20,572 bases of DNA from Saprospiraceae bacterium (GCA_016722295.1 JADKGL010000004.1:1-20572), one strand, 5' to 3'. Shown: positions 8,001-16,077, counted from the stretch's first letter. A program made the numbers and translations. Notes: a model not told the origin generated them from the sequence alone.

Positions 8001-10728
8001 TCTTAGGATTGAAAAATTAGAGGAAAGAAAAGAGATCCATTTTACAAAATGTGATACATTTTCACAAACCATTAAAATTAGCAATCTTGGATTTGGGCAT
8101 GCAGCAAATATTCGAATTAATTTCAATATACCAGCAGGGGTAAACCTTAACTTAATTGAACTGCGATTTCCGTTTAGAAGTACTACTTCCAAAACAATAC
8201 CTTTTCAATATGACCCAATAAAAACCAACTATTTTACAGAAATACCTAACACTGAGTTTGGAAAAAACTTTGCAGGACTATTTACTGAAGATTCTTCACA
8301 ATTTGAATTAAGATTAAGCTATAAAGTAGATTGTTCACTAGAAAATGGAAGTGTCATCACTGCAAACCTTGTTTACAATAATATGTGTGGATCTCAATCT
8401 ATATCTGCCAACTTTGAATCTCCCAAATTATTCTTCACAAAAGTAATTCCGCAAAAAGAATATGATTTAAAATTTGCAATTGAAAAAACAAACTCTTGTG
8501 TAGATTCCTTTACGCTTTTGATATATCTTAATAAAATAAATGATGACCTACGAAGTGGAGATCGTTTTGTGGTCACTTTTGATCGAAAACTTTTTGCAAA
8601 TAATATCCTTAATGTCAAAAGTTTAAATTTCAAATTACAATCACCTATACATAAAGTATTCGAGGACACAGAATTATTAATTTTCCAAATAAATGACAAT
8701 TTGCAGAAAGGAGAACAAGCATCATTAGAGCTTTCTATGAATGCAATATGCAATAGTAATTGTTTTGAAACTGATCTAAAGTTTTCAATTGAATCGCTCA
8801 ACGAAATAGAGTGCGCATCGGCACCAACAGGTCAATGTGAAAAATATGCAGCTGTTCAAGACTGGGTTTTCAATGATCTTGCTATATACCCAAAAATTGA
8901 ATTTAAAAATATTAATGTAAAATATACAACACTTTCAAATCAATCCCAATTTATAAACCTTGAGGCAGCTTTAGTCAACTATTCAAAAGTAAATTTCAAT
9001 CAGTTGATTCAAATAAGTGTATTCCATGATACAAACCAAAATGGGATTTTAGATATTGGGGACCAAAAACTGCAAAAACTATCAAAGATTTTAAACTTCA
9101 AAAACGATTCTATTAGTTACTTTGTAGATAGTTTTTCTGTTTCATTTTTGAACTCTTGCCCTTTGATTTTTTTGTTGTCAAGAGAAGAAAATCCATGCTT
9201 ATGCTTTTCTGATACGCTATATTATATTAATGTTACTAAATCAATAACTTTAAGCGATTACAAGATTTGTGAAAATGATTCATTGGTTATCCAATATTCT
9301 AAGCCAGATATCTCAGGGGTTAAAATTGATTGGATGCCTTCACCATTTATAAATATCATTTCAGACAGCGCAATACTGTTTTATAATTCTAATACTTTAA
9401 AGTCAAATAACGAGATCATTTACCTTAAATATAAATACGGCATATCTGAACAATGCTCTTTGATAGATTCTATCCAAATTGAAATACAAGGTCTCAGACC
9501 TACATTAAATATTCTAAGTCCTCTAAAATGTTATGGTGATGATAATGCTGAAATTGAATTGACAGATTTATTTGCAAATTTTCCTTTAAAAATAGATTGG
9601 ACTCAAAAGCCATCTGAGCATAATCCAATCTTAAAAAATCTCACAGCAGGATGGTATCATGTATTAGTATCTAATGCTTTAGGTTGCACTATAAAAGACA
9701 GCATTCTCATCGATTCGGTGCCAGAGTTAAAAATGCAAACTGAAATTCTAACAAATTTTAATAACTACAATGTTTCTTGTTATGGATCAAATGATGCTAA
9801 TATTAAAATAGATTATTCTGGAAATCAAGGGAAGTTAAGTTATAGAATTAATGGAAAATCAACCAGTCCACCTTTCAATAACTTTTCAGCAGGAAGATTT
9901 ATAGTAGAAATAATGGATGAAAATAATTGCCTGACAGTTGATACTGTTATTATCTCAGAACCTCCTCGTTTAGATATTCAATTTGAGAAAATTAATCCAA
10001 GCTGCATAGATGAAAATTCAGGAGAAATCATAAGTAAGGTAAATGGCGGTGTGGCACCATACAAATACTATTGGAATGATGGAAGTCTCGATAGTTTGAG
10101 AAAAAAACTTACTGCTGGTATCTTTATACTGAATTTAGAGGATGCAAATAAATGCCATTTGATTGATACAATTTTGTTGGAAGAAATGAAAAAAGGAAAC
10201 TTGCAAGTTCTGCCAAAAGACACTGTAATAAATTATGGAAATACGATTCGATTAAACTTTAATTTTGATCAAAATATAAAAAAATTTACTTGGATACCTT
10301 CCACTTATCTGAGTTGCACCCAGTGCCTTAACCCTCTTTCTACTCCTAAAGATGAAATCAATTACATTCTTTCATTGATTGATAGTGATGATTGTGAATA
10401 TAGGGATACGATACATATAGCTTTGATATACAATCCTAAAATATTTATTCCAAATACCTTCTCTCCCAATGGGGATGGACTTAATGATTATCTTGAGATT
10501 TTTGGTCTTGATCAAATTCAAGAAATTGAAGAATTGACCATCTATAGCAGATGGGGAGAACAAATTTATTCAATTAAGTCAAATAAAAATTTTATATCAA
10601 ATCAATTTTGGGACGGCCGTTTTCAGAATGAACTCGTAAATCCTGGAGTTTTTGTTTATCATCTGGCTTTGATCGCCAAAGATGGAAAGCGGTATGAATT
10701 GAATGGTGATATTACTGTATTGAGATGA
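5008..10728 (+). CDS. Giant secreted adhesin-like protein with SprB repeats and gliding-motility (CHU_C) C-terminal domain
   Basis: The body of a roughly 2049-residue protein whose signal peptide is encoded in the preceding frame. The nominal GTG start at 5008 is an artefact of the frameshift, since the frame is open from 4930. The first 1500 residues are cysteine-rich, Asn/Ser-rich beta-sandwich repeats, including NIRINFNIPAGVNLNLIELR, a DUF11-type segment, and FHDTNQNGILDIGD, an EF-like calcium loop. Three SprB-type repeats follow at about residues 1505-1580, 1588-1660 and 1663-1735, each with a 'C..[ED]N...I' opening and a 'LTAG.[YF]....D.N.C...D' ending. The last 95 residues start FIPNTFSPNGDGLNDYLEIF and contain IYSRWGEQIY, the CHU_C/T9SS type B sorting domain. 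Such proteins are exported by the type IX system and act as surface adhesins or gliding-associated filaments. No catalytic domain is visible. Confidence 0.9.
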   Translation: MAINNIQLQYDDKTNTFYRFMQISNDGAVKIPEFKINTLGNDYITVINSDKGTLSDAGNSLFFDSSDIAEIGNKDTNFDPGEFINVTQVIKLDECVDNVQFLFNVTLYCKDQICTHQIKVVQDIKINFGTPELENILYDKVKSNLCDTIYFYGKVFLKNNSLNSTISNAYNLDFNFGFLSQLASNQPSYYINDKCMVLHDIYIGNQRIKLFKNSQFYRFTFSQLTSDPDGLSGLSDLDFDGQFDDIKTNDTLFYRITCSIDQSCLNMNCNEDYVFPLHSFDADYKYENFCKDNFNYDATKKPVLYSNNTSFSISRFQVSAYSNLSNLYSNSIRKDTIITSIANFIGSRMSKICPNALFEFTITLPKIVQRNIIEPVHSKYGTVANRKDSANIIRFTLQGNDSAYIPVNILCFPNEVSRYINDSTLCTTCITYVSPTYYIFTKANFKCESTCGNWIPLNCGSSHRVETICDSSRFTNVKETKGSLQYGMIELKRLSFGHTDSTMQNSSDPTKENLNTAAVSELDTIELSIPLYSICNLEKIKNLNLTVDAYYLVRYLNTSAIHHFPIRFIDQKIYYYKNASSPVFNKSVALNQTNDIIVPYGESYKEYQFSRNDIMNNTPYSNLEANELDSIVVKIYAVIQKTNYDYLNDQNIGFKFILNYSQGKCSFNILNYRSITFTTGVIKKTGYWISNMKSNMSILEPQSLDTFPTYISNSFFYTFPSYILDYYPNEYRVLSKYPSIKYTLPDYIQAKDSSILESATYKQNSLSLLSYKKINSNSNNILEIPDVLNNIDYLIANYTLKSYFQFQCYTDVIDSIISHDRIISYANKPISDQRDSMIRSSLVYKLPGLQLLPLQRKIYHFNDSISQWNFEVSSPLMSNSSQIASNYYKFYNTWIYVENLSGLNVPKELQSIDPIGQIKIYNPIPVSGKNAWFYQIDSLQGRYRFSLSSLIKNCQPDSLRIIVGNSCNGYPKSLDSIPKSCVSNAPKTTLYVDPKEAILRIEKLEERKEIHFTKCDTFSQTIKISNLGFGHAANIRINFNIPAGVNLNLIELRFPFRSTTSKTIPFQYDPIKTNYFTEIPNTEFGKNFAGLFTEDSSQFELRLSYKVDCSLENGSVITANLVYNNMCGSQSISANFESPKLFFTKVIPQKEYDLKFAIEKTNSCVDSFTLLIYLNKINDDLRSGDRFVVTFDRKLFANNILNVKSLNFKLQSPIHKVFEDTELLIFQINDNLQKGEQASLELSMNAICNSNCFETDLKFSIESLNEIECASAPTGQCEKYAAVQDWVFNDLAIYPKIEFKNINVKYTTLSNQSQFINLEAALVNYSKVNFNQLIQISVFHDTNQNGILDIGDQKLQKLSKILNFKNDSISYFVDSFSVSFLNSCPLIFLLSREENPCLCFSDTLYYINVTKSITLSDYKICENDSLVIQYSKPDISGVKIDWMPSPFINIISDSAILFYNSNTLKSNNEIIYLKYKYGISEQCSLIDSIQIEIQGLRPTLNILSPLKCYGDDNAEIELTDLFANFPLKIDWTQKPSEHNPILKNLTAGWYHVLVSNALGCTIKDSILIDSVPELKMQTEILTNFNNYNVSCYGSNDANIKIDYSGNQGKLSYRINGKSTSPPFNNFSAGRFIVEIMDENNCLTVDTVIISEPPRLDIQFEKINPSCIDENSGEIISKVNGGVAPYKYYWNDGSLDSLRKKLTAGIFILNLEDANKCHLIDTILLEEMKKGNLQVLPKDTVINYGNTIRLNFNFDQNIKKFTWIPSTYLSCTQCLNPLSTPKDEINYILSLIDSDDCEYRDTIHIALIYNPKIFIPNTFSPNGDGLNDYLEIFGLDQIQEIEELTIYSRWGEQIYSIKSNKNFISNQFWDGRFQNELVNPGVFVYHLALIAKDGKRYELNGDITVLR

Positions 10729-10958
10729 TTTTTGAAAATTCAAGATAAAATTTTAAAGAATGGAACTAGCAAATTACGTTAAGTTTTATAATATGTAATT
10801 GGACTTAATAAGTCAAAGGTTTTGTTTGGATTAAGGAAATAGAAATTTGGGATGTCACATGATCATGCGAAAGACAAACTCAATCATTTTACACAGATCA
10901 AAGTCTTACGAATAAAAAAAACGTCCAAGAATAAATTTTATAATACATTTACACACCA

Positions 10959-10974
10959 AAGAATTATAATTCTT
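10959..10974. promoter_or_regulatory. Perfect 16-base palindrome upstream of the Asp-box lipoprotein
   Basis: AAGAATTATAATTCTT reads the same on both strands and ends 16 bases before the ATG at 10991. Its position would fall in the leader or the core promoter, so it could be an operator or a short mRNA hairpin. In this AT-rich DNA a chance origin cannot be excluded. Confidence 0.3.
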
Positions 10975-10990
10975 CATAAATATCTATAAA

Positions 10991-11989
10991 ATGTGGTATG
11001 TTAAAATTTTAGTTGTGTTAGCTGCTTTTCAGATGATTATGGCCTGCCAATTGGATTCAAAAATTGTTGCTCCAGTTGTTGAAGAAAATAACCATCTTGT
11101 AAAAATCGAATCAAAAATTCAACATGCGATATATCAATCAACCGACAAGGGTTTGACTTGGCAAGATATTAGCACTGGACTGCCCGACAACATTGAGATA
11201 CAATGTATTTCCCAACATAATTCCGATATTTTAGTGGGATCAAATCTTGGATTGCTCAGTTGTGGCAATCCAAATAGTTTTGTAAATTGTAAAAAAGATT
11301 ATAACATATTTGACGAAATAATCGCTATTTATCCATGTAGCACAGGAGCTTATATCTTGACACCAAAAAGTGGTTTCTATAAATTAGTAGAAGGTACAGG
11401 AATATGGATTCCAGTTTTTCAAGACCTACGAACAAAGCCCGTTTGTACATTGTTGGAGGCTCAAGATGGATCAATCTTGATAGGCACTGGAAATGAAATT
11501 TTAAAATCATCAGATAAAGGTAAAACCTGGAAGCAAGTTTATAAAAATGGTTGGGTAATGAAGTTTAAAGAGTTTGAAGGAGTCATCATTTGTACAAATG
11601 AACATGGTATCTTACGATCAATAGATAATGGTGATCATTGGGAAACTGTGATCTCGGAAGGAGGTGTTGGCATTAATATTGAACATTCGGATTTAGGGTT
11701 CTCAGCGATAACTTATAATACTGATTCAAAACAACGCAGAGTTCGAATATCAAAAGATCAAGCTAAGAGCTGGCAAGCTATTGATGAGGCGATACCACCA
11801 TCTGATGGTATAAGCTGCTTAACACAGCTTGAAAACATACTATTCATTGGGCATCCCAATGGAATTTTGAGATCTGACGATTATGGTAAAAGCTGGAAAC
11901 TTGTATTGCAAAAAATTGACAAAAAAGTTTTTAATTTGACAGTAGTAAATAATGTCATCTATGCGATACCGCGAAACGAAGGATGTTAA
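10991..11989 (+). CDS. Asp-box (BNR) beta-propeller lipoprotein, photosystem II stability factor-like
   Basis: The 332-residue protein starts with the signal MWYVKILVVLAAFQMIMAC. Cys19 follows an I-M-A lipobox, so it should be a lipidated envelope protein. Five Asp-box motifs (S-x-D-x-G-x-x-W) are visible: STDKGLTW (about 50-57), SSDKGKTW (173-180), SIDNGDHW (210-217), the degenerate SKDQAKSW (254-261) and SDDYGKSW (295-302). They are spaced as in sialidase/BNR propellers of the YCF48/HCF136-like type. No sialidase catalytic Arg triad can be assigned, so a binding or assembly role is more likely than hydrolysis. It stands alone, 262 bases after the giant gene, with no clear -7 box. Confidence 0.75.
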   Translation: MWYVKILVVLAAFQMIMACQLDSKIVAPVVEENNHLVKIESKIQHAIYQSTDKGLTWQDISTGLPDNIEIQCISQHNSDILVGSNLGLLSCGNPNSFVNCKKDYNIFDEIIAIYPCSTGAYILTPKSGFYKLVEGTGIWIPVFQDLRTKPVCTLLEAQDGSILIGTGNEILKSSDKGKTWKQVYKNGWVMKFKEFEGVIICTNEHGILRSIDNGDHWETVISEGGVGINIEHSDLGFSAITYNTDSKQRRVRISKDQAKSWQAIDEAIPPSDGISCLTQLENILFIGHPNGILRSDDYGKSWKLVLQKIDKKVFNLTVVNNVIYAIPRNEGC

Positions 11990-12210
11990 TCTTTATGCCA
12001 AAAATAAACATAGTTTTAAGAAGTCAAAGAGGATGGATTTTTTTTCTACTTAAAATGACTCAAGATTATTGAACCAAGATGTTAGCTATCTCCAAGTAAT
12101 CTGAACAATTTTAACATTTTCATCATACTGATTATACCTATTTTTTTTTAGTCAGAACAACATGCCATTACTGAAGTCAAATTCAAGAATGAACAATATA
12201 TTAAGGCTAA

Positions 12211-12242
12211 TTTTGATAATTGTAATAAATTTAATAATTTTG
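12211..12242 (+). promoter_or_regulatory. Bacteroidota-type promoter for the FMN reductase
   Basis: TTTTG at 12211-12215 is followed after 19 bases by TAATTTTG at 12235-12242, an exact TAnnTTTG -7 box. The spacing matches the -33/-7 arrangement known from Bacteroides and Flavobacterium. The start codon at 12263 is 20 bases after the box, giving a short A/T-rich leader without a Shine-Dalgarno sequence, which is usual for this phylum. A second TAATTTTG lies at 12208-12215. Confidence 0.55.
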
Positions 12243-12262
12243 CTTTACATAAAATAATTTAT

Positions 12263-12793
12263 ATGAAAATTTTTGCATTTGCTGGAAGCAATTCTACTTC
12301 ATCAATAAATAAAAAATTGGTTACATTAGTATTAAAATCATTTTCAGATTTTGAACAAAATCTCATTGATTTAAATGATTATGAAATGCCTATTTTTTCA
12401 GTTGACAGAGAGAAATTTGGGTTTCCAAAAGAGGCTTATCAATTTCTTGAAAATATAAATAAATGCGATATTATAATTTGCTCCTTATCTGAAAATAATC
12501 GAAATTTTTCAGTAGCATTTAAAAATATATTTGACTGGTGTTCTAGAATAAATCCAAAGGTATTCCATGATCGAAAGATGTTTTTAATGACAACTTCACC
12601 CGGTGGATACGGTGGAGGTAATAGTATGAATCTAGCTAAAAATATTTTTCCCGCATTTGGTGCGAACATTGTAGAAAGTTTTTCACTTCCAAAGTTTTAT
12701 GAAAATTTCGATGAATCAAAAGGCATTACAAATGATGCTTTGCGATTAGAACTAAACCAAAAAATCATTGAATTTAAACAAAGTCTCAAATAG
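12263..12793 (+). CDS. NAD(P)H-dependent FMN reductase (flavodoxin-fold oxidoreductase)
   Basis: A 176-residue cytosolic protein of normal length for the NADPH-dependent FMN reductase family (FMN_red). The N-terminus MKIFAFAGSNSTSSINKKL gives beta-1 and the phosphate-binding loop with the 'GSxxxxSxN' pattern that holds the FMN phosphate. The middle region has the conserved 'FKNIFDWCSR' segment, equivalent to the family's 'LKNaiDwxSR'. TTSPGGYGGGNS matches the second flavin-contacting loop ('sxSpGxxGG'). It should transfer electrons from NAD(P)H to FMN or to quinone/azo-type acceptors; the substrate cannot be read from sequence. It appears monocistronic, with its own promoter. Confidence 0.85.
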   Translation: MKIFAFAGSNSTSSINKKLVTLVLKSFSDFEQNLIDLNDYEMPIFSVDREKFGFPKEAYQFLENINKCDIIICSLSENNRNFSVAFKNIFDWCSRINPKVFHDRKMFLMTTSPGGYGGGNSMNLAKNIFPAFGANIVESFSLPKFYENFDESKGITNDALRLELNQKIIEFKQSLK

Positions 12794-12810
12794 GAAAAAC
12801 AACGTTCTCT

Positions 12811-13232
12811 TTAAAATCCCATTCATTTCAGATGAAATGCATTTCTTGCCCGATTCTGAATGCCAATATTTGCAATAATGCAGTAATTTTATCTCATATT
12901 TTGATGCCTTCAAAAGCCAATATATCTTTTAATAAAAAAGAATGAACAATGTCATTTAGTTAGTATCCTTAGCCTTTCAGAGATGGCAATTTTGTAAGCT
13001 CAGAATAAGCTCCATAGACCTTCCAAATTTCCTTTTGTTTAAACGGCATTCTCGTATTTTGCAAATTCTAATTGCACTAATGGGTATAAATGCATAATCT
13101 TCATTCTTCCTACTAATGACTATATTATTTGATTACTGATCTCAAATGCTGATGAACCAGTGATGACAATTTTCAACTCAGAAATCGTGTCACACATGAA
13201 CTTTAATTTTTAGCCTATTTTGTGAATTTCAG
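12811..13232 (-). pseudogene. Relic of an AAA-family ATPase (DUF4143 type)
   Basis: On the minus strand the region translates, with stops and shifts, into segments typical of AAA ATPases with a DUF4143 tail. From the N-terminal side these are EIHKIG (remnant of the Walker B 'DEIQ'), LKFMCDTISELKIVITGSSA with FEISNQ (sensor region), VGRMKIMHLYPLVQLEFAKY, then DILAFEGIK, and ITALLQILAFRIGQE, the DUF4143 winged-helix part. In-frame stops follow SNQII, ENAV, WSLF, GIKI and MHFI. The Walker A half is absent: similarity ends near 13232, directly before the promoter of the small lipoprotein. These ATPases are common, frequently transferred and often associated with toxin-like or mobile loci. This copy cannot be functional. 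Confidence 0.7.
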
Positions 13233-13240
13233 AAAAAAAA

Positions 13241-13272
13241 TTTGATCAGATCAAAGACATATACTATCTTTG
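13241..13272 (+). promoter_or_regulatory. Promoter with overlapping palindromic operator
   Basis: TTTG (13241-13244) and TATCTTTG (13265-13272), 20 bases apart, match the Bacteroidota -33/-7 promoter. A perfect palindrome, TTTGATC-A-GATCAAA (13241-13255), covers the -33 element and looks like a repressor-binding site. Transcription should begin near 13279, which fixes the translation start at 13296 rather than at the upstream ATG at 13242. Confidence 0.5.
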
Positions 13273-13295
13273 GTAGAAGAATTAAAATTAATGCT

Positions 13296-13766
13296 ATGCA
13301 TAAAATTCATTTATTAAAATCAGCAACTTTTATAATTTTAATTTTATTACTCCAAACTGGATGTAGAAAAATGGCAATCAATGATGAGCCTACTGTGTCT
13401 TATTTGACTTTATGGTTGGGTCGATATCAAGGTAAATTGCATCAATGGAGTTCTTATCCAAGAGTTGTAGATGGTCATACTATTATTGCTACAGATCACA
13501 GTTATGGTAAAGTAACAATAGACGTAGTGAAAAGCACACAAGACTCTTGCTTAGATCTTAAAGGATATTATAATGATACAATTCCATTTAACCATTTTGG
13601 ATTAAAATTTTCAAACAATGGAACACATTTTAGTTCATCAGGAGGTGGTAGTACTTATAGTTCATTGAATATAAAATTTGAATTAGATACTTTGAATTAT
13701 GCAAGTTTTCAAAAATGCGGAATTCCATGTAGCCAAGGTACAGATTTTAAGATCTCAAAAAATTGA
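13296..13766 (+). CDS. Small lipoprotein of unknown function
   Basis: From the ATG at 13296 the 156-residue protein begins MHKIHLLKSATFIILILLLQ followed by TGC, a lipoprotein signal with Cys23 as the likely lipidated residue. The -3 position (Gln) is not canonical, which lowers certainty about lipidation. The frame extends upstream to 13242, but that start would lie before the predicted transcription start. The mature part alternates beta-strand-like stretches (YLTLWLGRYQGKLHQW, KVTIDVVKS, LNIKFELDTL) with a Gly/Ser-rich turn (FSSSGGGSTYSS) and has three further cysteines, consistent with a small secreted beta-sandwich. I do not recognise a family. It sits next to a decayed ATPase and converges on the beta-helix gene. 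Confidence 0.65.
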   Translation: MHKIHLLKSATFIILILLLQTGCRKMAINDEPTVSYLTLWLGRYQGKLHQWSSYPRVVDGHTIIATDHSYGKVTIDVVKSTQDSCLDLKGYYNDTIPFNHFGLKFSNNGTHFSSSGGGSTYSSLNIKFELDTLNYASFQKCGIPCSQGTDFKISKN

Positions 13767-13851
13767 GCTAAATTTTTGCTACTATAAACATCAAATCTTA
13801 ATTACTTTGATCCTAATTAAATGATATATATAATAATTCGACAAATATTTG

Positions 13852-13883
13852 AAATAAAAATTAGCAATAAATAATTTTTATTT
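13852..13883. terminator. AT-only hairpin between convergent genes, possible bidirectional terminator
   Basis: AAATAAAAATTA (13852-13863) pairs perfectly with 13872-13883 around an 8-base loop. It lies about midway between the stop of the small lipoprotein and the stop of the beta-helix gene. The stem has no G or C, so it is weak. Position supports a shared terminator; strength does not. Confidence 0.35.
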
Positions 13884-13970
13884 GTGATAATCATTCCTTA
13901 TAATATTCGCTTTAACAGAAACTAAAATTTCGGATATCATTATCTAAATTCTCTACCTTTAACTTTTAAA

Positions 13971-15857
13971 CTAGAATTTTATAAACTTCACAACTCCTAC
14001 TATTCCTTCCTCCATCTGATACTCCAAAAAATATGCACCTGGTCTTAAATTTTGCAAATGAATTGGAGCATCTATTTCAATTGTGCTCAATCGAATCATT
14101 TCATTACCATTCATGTCAATAATTTTCAACTCAATGGCATCTTCAACATTTTTTATATTAATATATTCCGAAGCAGGATTTGGATAAACTTGAACTGCAT
14201 TTGATACTTGATCATTTGTACTAGTAGGTCTCAAATTAAATCCTTCTCGAATAAATTGATTCACTCTGGTAGCTGTGAAATTCTCATCCCAAGAACTCTT
14301 TGAAAGTGCTCGACATCCATCATAAAATCTGCGCACATCAGCATCACCTGTCAAAGATTTAATATAAGCTCTCAAATCTCTATCTGAATTTATATATGGG
14401 ACGTTCATTGCTACAGCATTTTTTTCACCACTTGCTGCTATCCAATTATTGAGACTACCTTGTTCGAACCATGAATTCTGATTCAACACATTATTGTATC
14501 GATTGCCATTGAATGTAACATTAGAAAACACACCATATTTGATCATACAATATCCCAGTCTATTTTCCATTTGAACATCATTGCTATCGATTTGATTTGT
14601 GCCGCGAAGATTCTGTCCGATGGCAATTCCATTGGCATATGCTATACCTGATGATTGATTATTTCCCCAATTGTATATAATATTTTGACTTAGATTGCAT
14701 CCTTCTGTTTCATCTACTATTATAGCATTATTATATTGAGATATCGGTGTGAAGTGCGCAATAATATTATGATGAATCTTTGCATTTTTTATGCGGTGTA
14801 TATCGATGCCTCTGCCTTGATCAAATCCTTCAGGTCTTGAATCTAAAATAACATTGTATGAAACTTCACCTGTGCGAAATTCTGTTGGCCAATTTAGTGT
14901 TGATTCAAATGTTCCAAACTGTATATTCTGAGGATTTGACAAAAATAAATTATTGTGTATGATGCCTCCGCAACGAAAACTTCCACCTGTAGCAGCAGCT
15001 CTCGACACGATATTATTTCTAAAAATTAAGTTGCGATTGCCCACTTGAAAATAAGTGTTGTGTCTGAATCCAGTTGCAGTCGCACCTGCTATGGTTTCAC
15101 TCCAACCATTGTGATCTATGACATTGTCTTCAAAGAGAATACTATCTACATTATCGATAAAAAAACCACCAGCATTCTGAGCTCCAGTAGTATATGCATC
15201 TACAAGTACAGATCGTCTCACTTTAAGATTACTACGTGAAGGATTGCGATTGAGAATAGGATCATGTATGGTGATGTTTGATAAAAATTTTGTGAAATAA
15301 CAATTTTCAATGAGAACATTTTGAAATGGCGTTTCAATAATTCTAATGGCAACAGCTTCTCCATTATTTGTTCGATGCTTTGCCTCAAAATGCAATCCTT
15401 CGATCATGACATTAGAACAATTTGAGCCAATCACATTTAATGCAGTGACATTGCCTGTATATATCTTTGGTCTTACATTAGTATTTCCATAAGTGGTGAT
15501 CACCATTGGCGATTTGCGAGATGCTCCACGCAACTCTATTGAACCAATTAACTCATTATTCCATTCTTCTCCCTTTTTAAATAGCAACCAATCTGCAAAG
15601 CCCGGACGCAATTTTTTCTTTGCCTCTGCAATAGTCTTAAAAGCTTTAACAGTGATTATTGGACTACTTGGATCTCTCCCAACTATATTTTCTTTATAGA
15701 CATAAACTTCCGCTTTGGTGTCATCACCAGTGGAACTACCATAGATAATCCTTGAATCAGATTCTGGAGTTGGAACTGACCATCCATTCACTTCAGGAAT
15801 TTGTGCCAAAAGGAGATTACTAGTAAAAAAACATATTGAGAAGAATAAATTTTTCAT
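13971..15857 (-). CDS. Parallel beta-helix protein with T9SS type A sorting domain
   Basis: The ATG at 15855-15857 gives MKNLFFSICFFTSNLLLAQ, a clean Sec signal. The frame continues upstream to 15971, but a -7 box at 15908-15915 would then lie inside the gene, so the shorter start (628 aa) is preferred. The body is a right-handed beta-helix: repeated short strands ending in Asn ladders, such as NVMIEGLHFEAKH, NVLIENCYFTKFLSN, SILFEDNVIDHNG, NLIFRNNIVSRAA and NAKIHHNIIAHF. This is the architecture of polysaccharide lyases, pectinases and 'PbH1' proteins. The last 72 residues, from VYPNPASEY to VVKFIKF, form a Por-type (type A) T9SS sorting domain. It should be exported to the surface and may bind or cleave an acidic polysaccharide. 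No catalytic Lys/Arg/Asp set can be assigned safely. Confidence 0.85.
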   Translation of the reverse strand: MKNLFFSICFFTSNLLLAQIPEVNGWSVPTPESDSRIIYGSSTGDDTKAEVYVYKENIVGRDPSSPIITVKAFKTIAEAKKKLRPGFADWLLFKKGEEWNNELIGSIELRGASRKSPMVITTYGNTNVRPKIYTGNVTALNVIGSNCSNVMIEGLHFEAKHRTNNGEAVAIRIIETPFQNVLIENCYFTKFLSNITIHDPILNRNPSRSNLKVRRSVLVDAYTTGAQNAGGFFIDNVDSILFEDNVIDHNGWSETIAGATATGFRHNTYFQVGNRNLIFRNNIVSRAAATGGSFRCGGIIHNNLFLSNPQNIQFGTFESTLNWPTEFRTGEVSYNVILDSRPEGFDQGRGIDIHRIKNAKIHHNIIAHFTPISQYNNAIIVDETEGCNLSQNIIYNWGNNQSSGIAYANGIAIGQNLRGTNQIDSNDVQMENRLGYCMIKYGVFSNVTFNGNRYNNVLNQNSWFEQGSLNNWIAASGEKNAVAMNVPYINSDRDLRAYIKSLTGDADVRRFYDGCRALSKSSWDENFTATRVNQFIREGFNLRPTSTNDQVSNAVQVYPNPASEYINIKNVEDAIELKIIDMNGNEMIRLSTIEIDAPIHLQNLRPGAYFLEYQMEEGIVGVVKFIKF

Positions 15858-15907
15858 AAGGCCATTTAATTTAAAAATTGAAAAATCAACCATTTGCTTT
15901 GCATGGT

Positions 15908-15915
15908 CAAAGATA
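15908..15915 (-). promoter_or_regulatory. -7 box of the beta-helix gene
   Basis: Read on the minus strand this is TATCTTTG, identical to the -7 box of the small lipoprotein at 13265. It lies 50 bases before the ATG at 15857 and decides that start over the upstream one. No TTG is seen at -33. Confidence 0.5.
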
Positions 15916-15975
15916 TTCTGTATGAAAATTGTAGTATAATTTGGTTTGTCACATGATGATGTGTGAAACATAGTA

Positions 15976-16017
15976 GAAAGTTGAAAGTTGAAAGTTGAAA
16001 GTTGAAAGTGGAAAGTA
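15976..16017. repeat. Heptamer tandem repeat beside the IS element
   Basis: Six consecutive 7-base units: four exact GAAAGTT, then GAAAGTG and GAAAGTA. The array lies between the beta-helix gene and the left end of the IS. The complementary string ACTTTCAACT occurs at 16059-16068, inside the IS, so the two could form a stem enclosing the left inverted repeat. Confidence 0.85.
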
Positions 16018-16023
16018 AAAAGC

Positions 16024-16047
16024 TGTTGATGCCTGAATAGCGTTGAC
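16024..16047 (+). repeat. Left terminal inverted repeat of the IS3 element
   Basis: TGTTG followed by ATGCCTGAATAGCGTTGAC. It matches the reverse complement of the right end at 19 of 24 positions: two mismatches near the tip and a 3-base patch in the middle. Confidence 0.75.
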
Positions 16048-16077
16048 TTTTTTAACTCACTTTCAACTCACTCATTT

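Noticed and set aside
8394..8801. Minus-strand ORF of 135 codons inside the giant gene, with similar ones at 5967-6299, 6318-6554 and 7914-8192
   Set aside because: They lie antisense to a continuous 5.7 kb coding frame with recognised domains and have no motif of their own.
10851..10862. GTCACATGAT shared with 15945-15960 (minus-strand leader region)
   Set aside because: Only a short match at two places with different distances to genes; not enough for a motif.
12824..12845. Overlapping palindromes CATTTCAGATGAAATG and GAAATGCATTTC
   Set aside because: They lie within the decayed DUF4143 coding sequence and are probably incidental.
15858..15971. Upstream extension of the beta-helix protein
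   Set aside because: The signal peptide begins at 15857 and a -7 box lies at 15908-15915.
15976..16017. CRISPR-like array
   Set aside because: The units are 7-base direct tandem copies without spacers and no cas genes are present.
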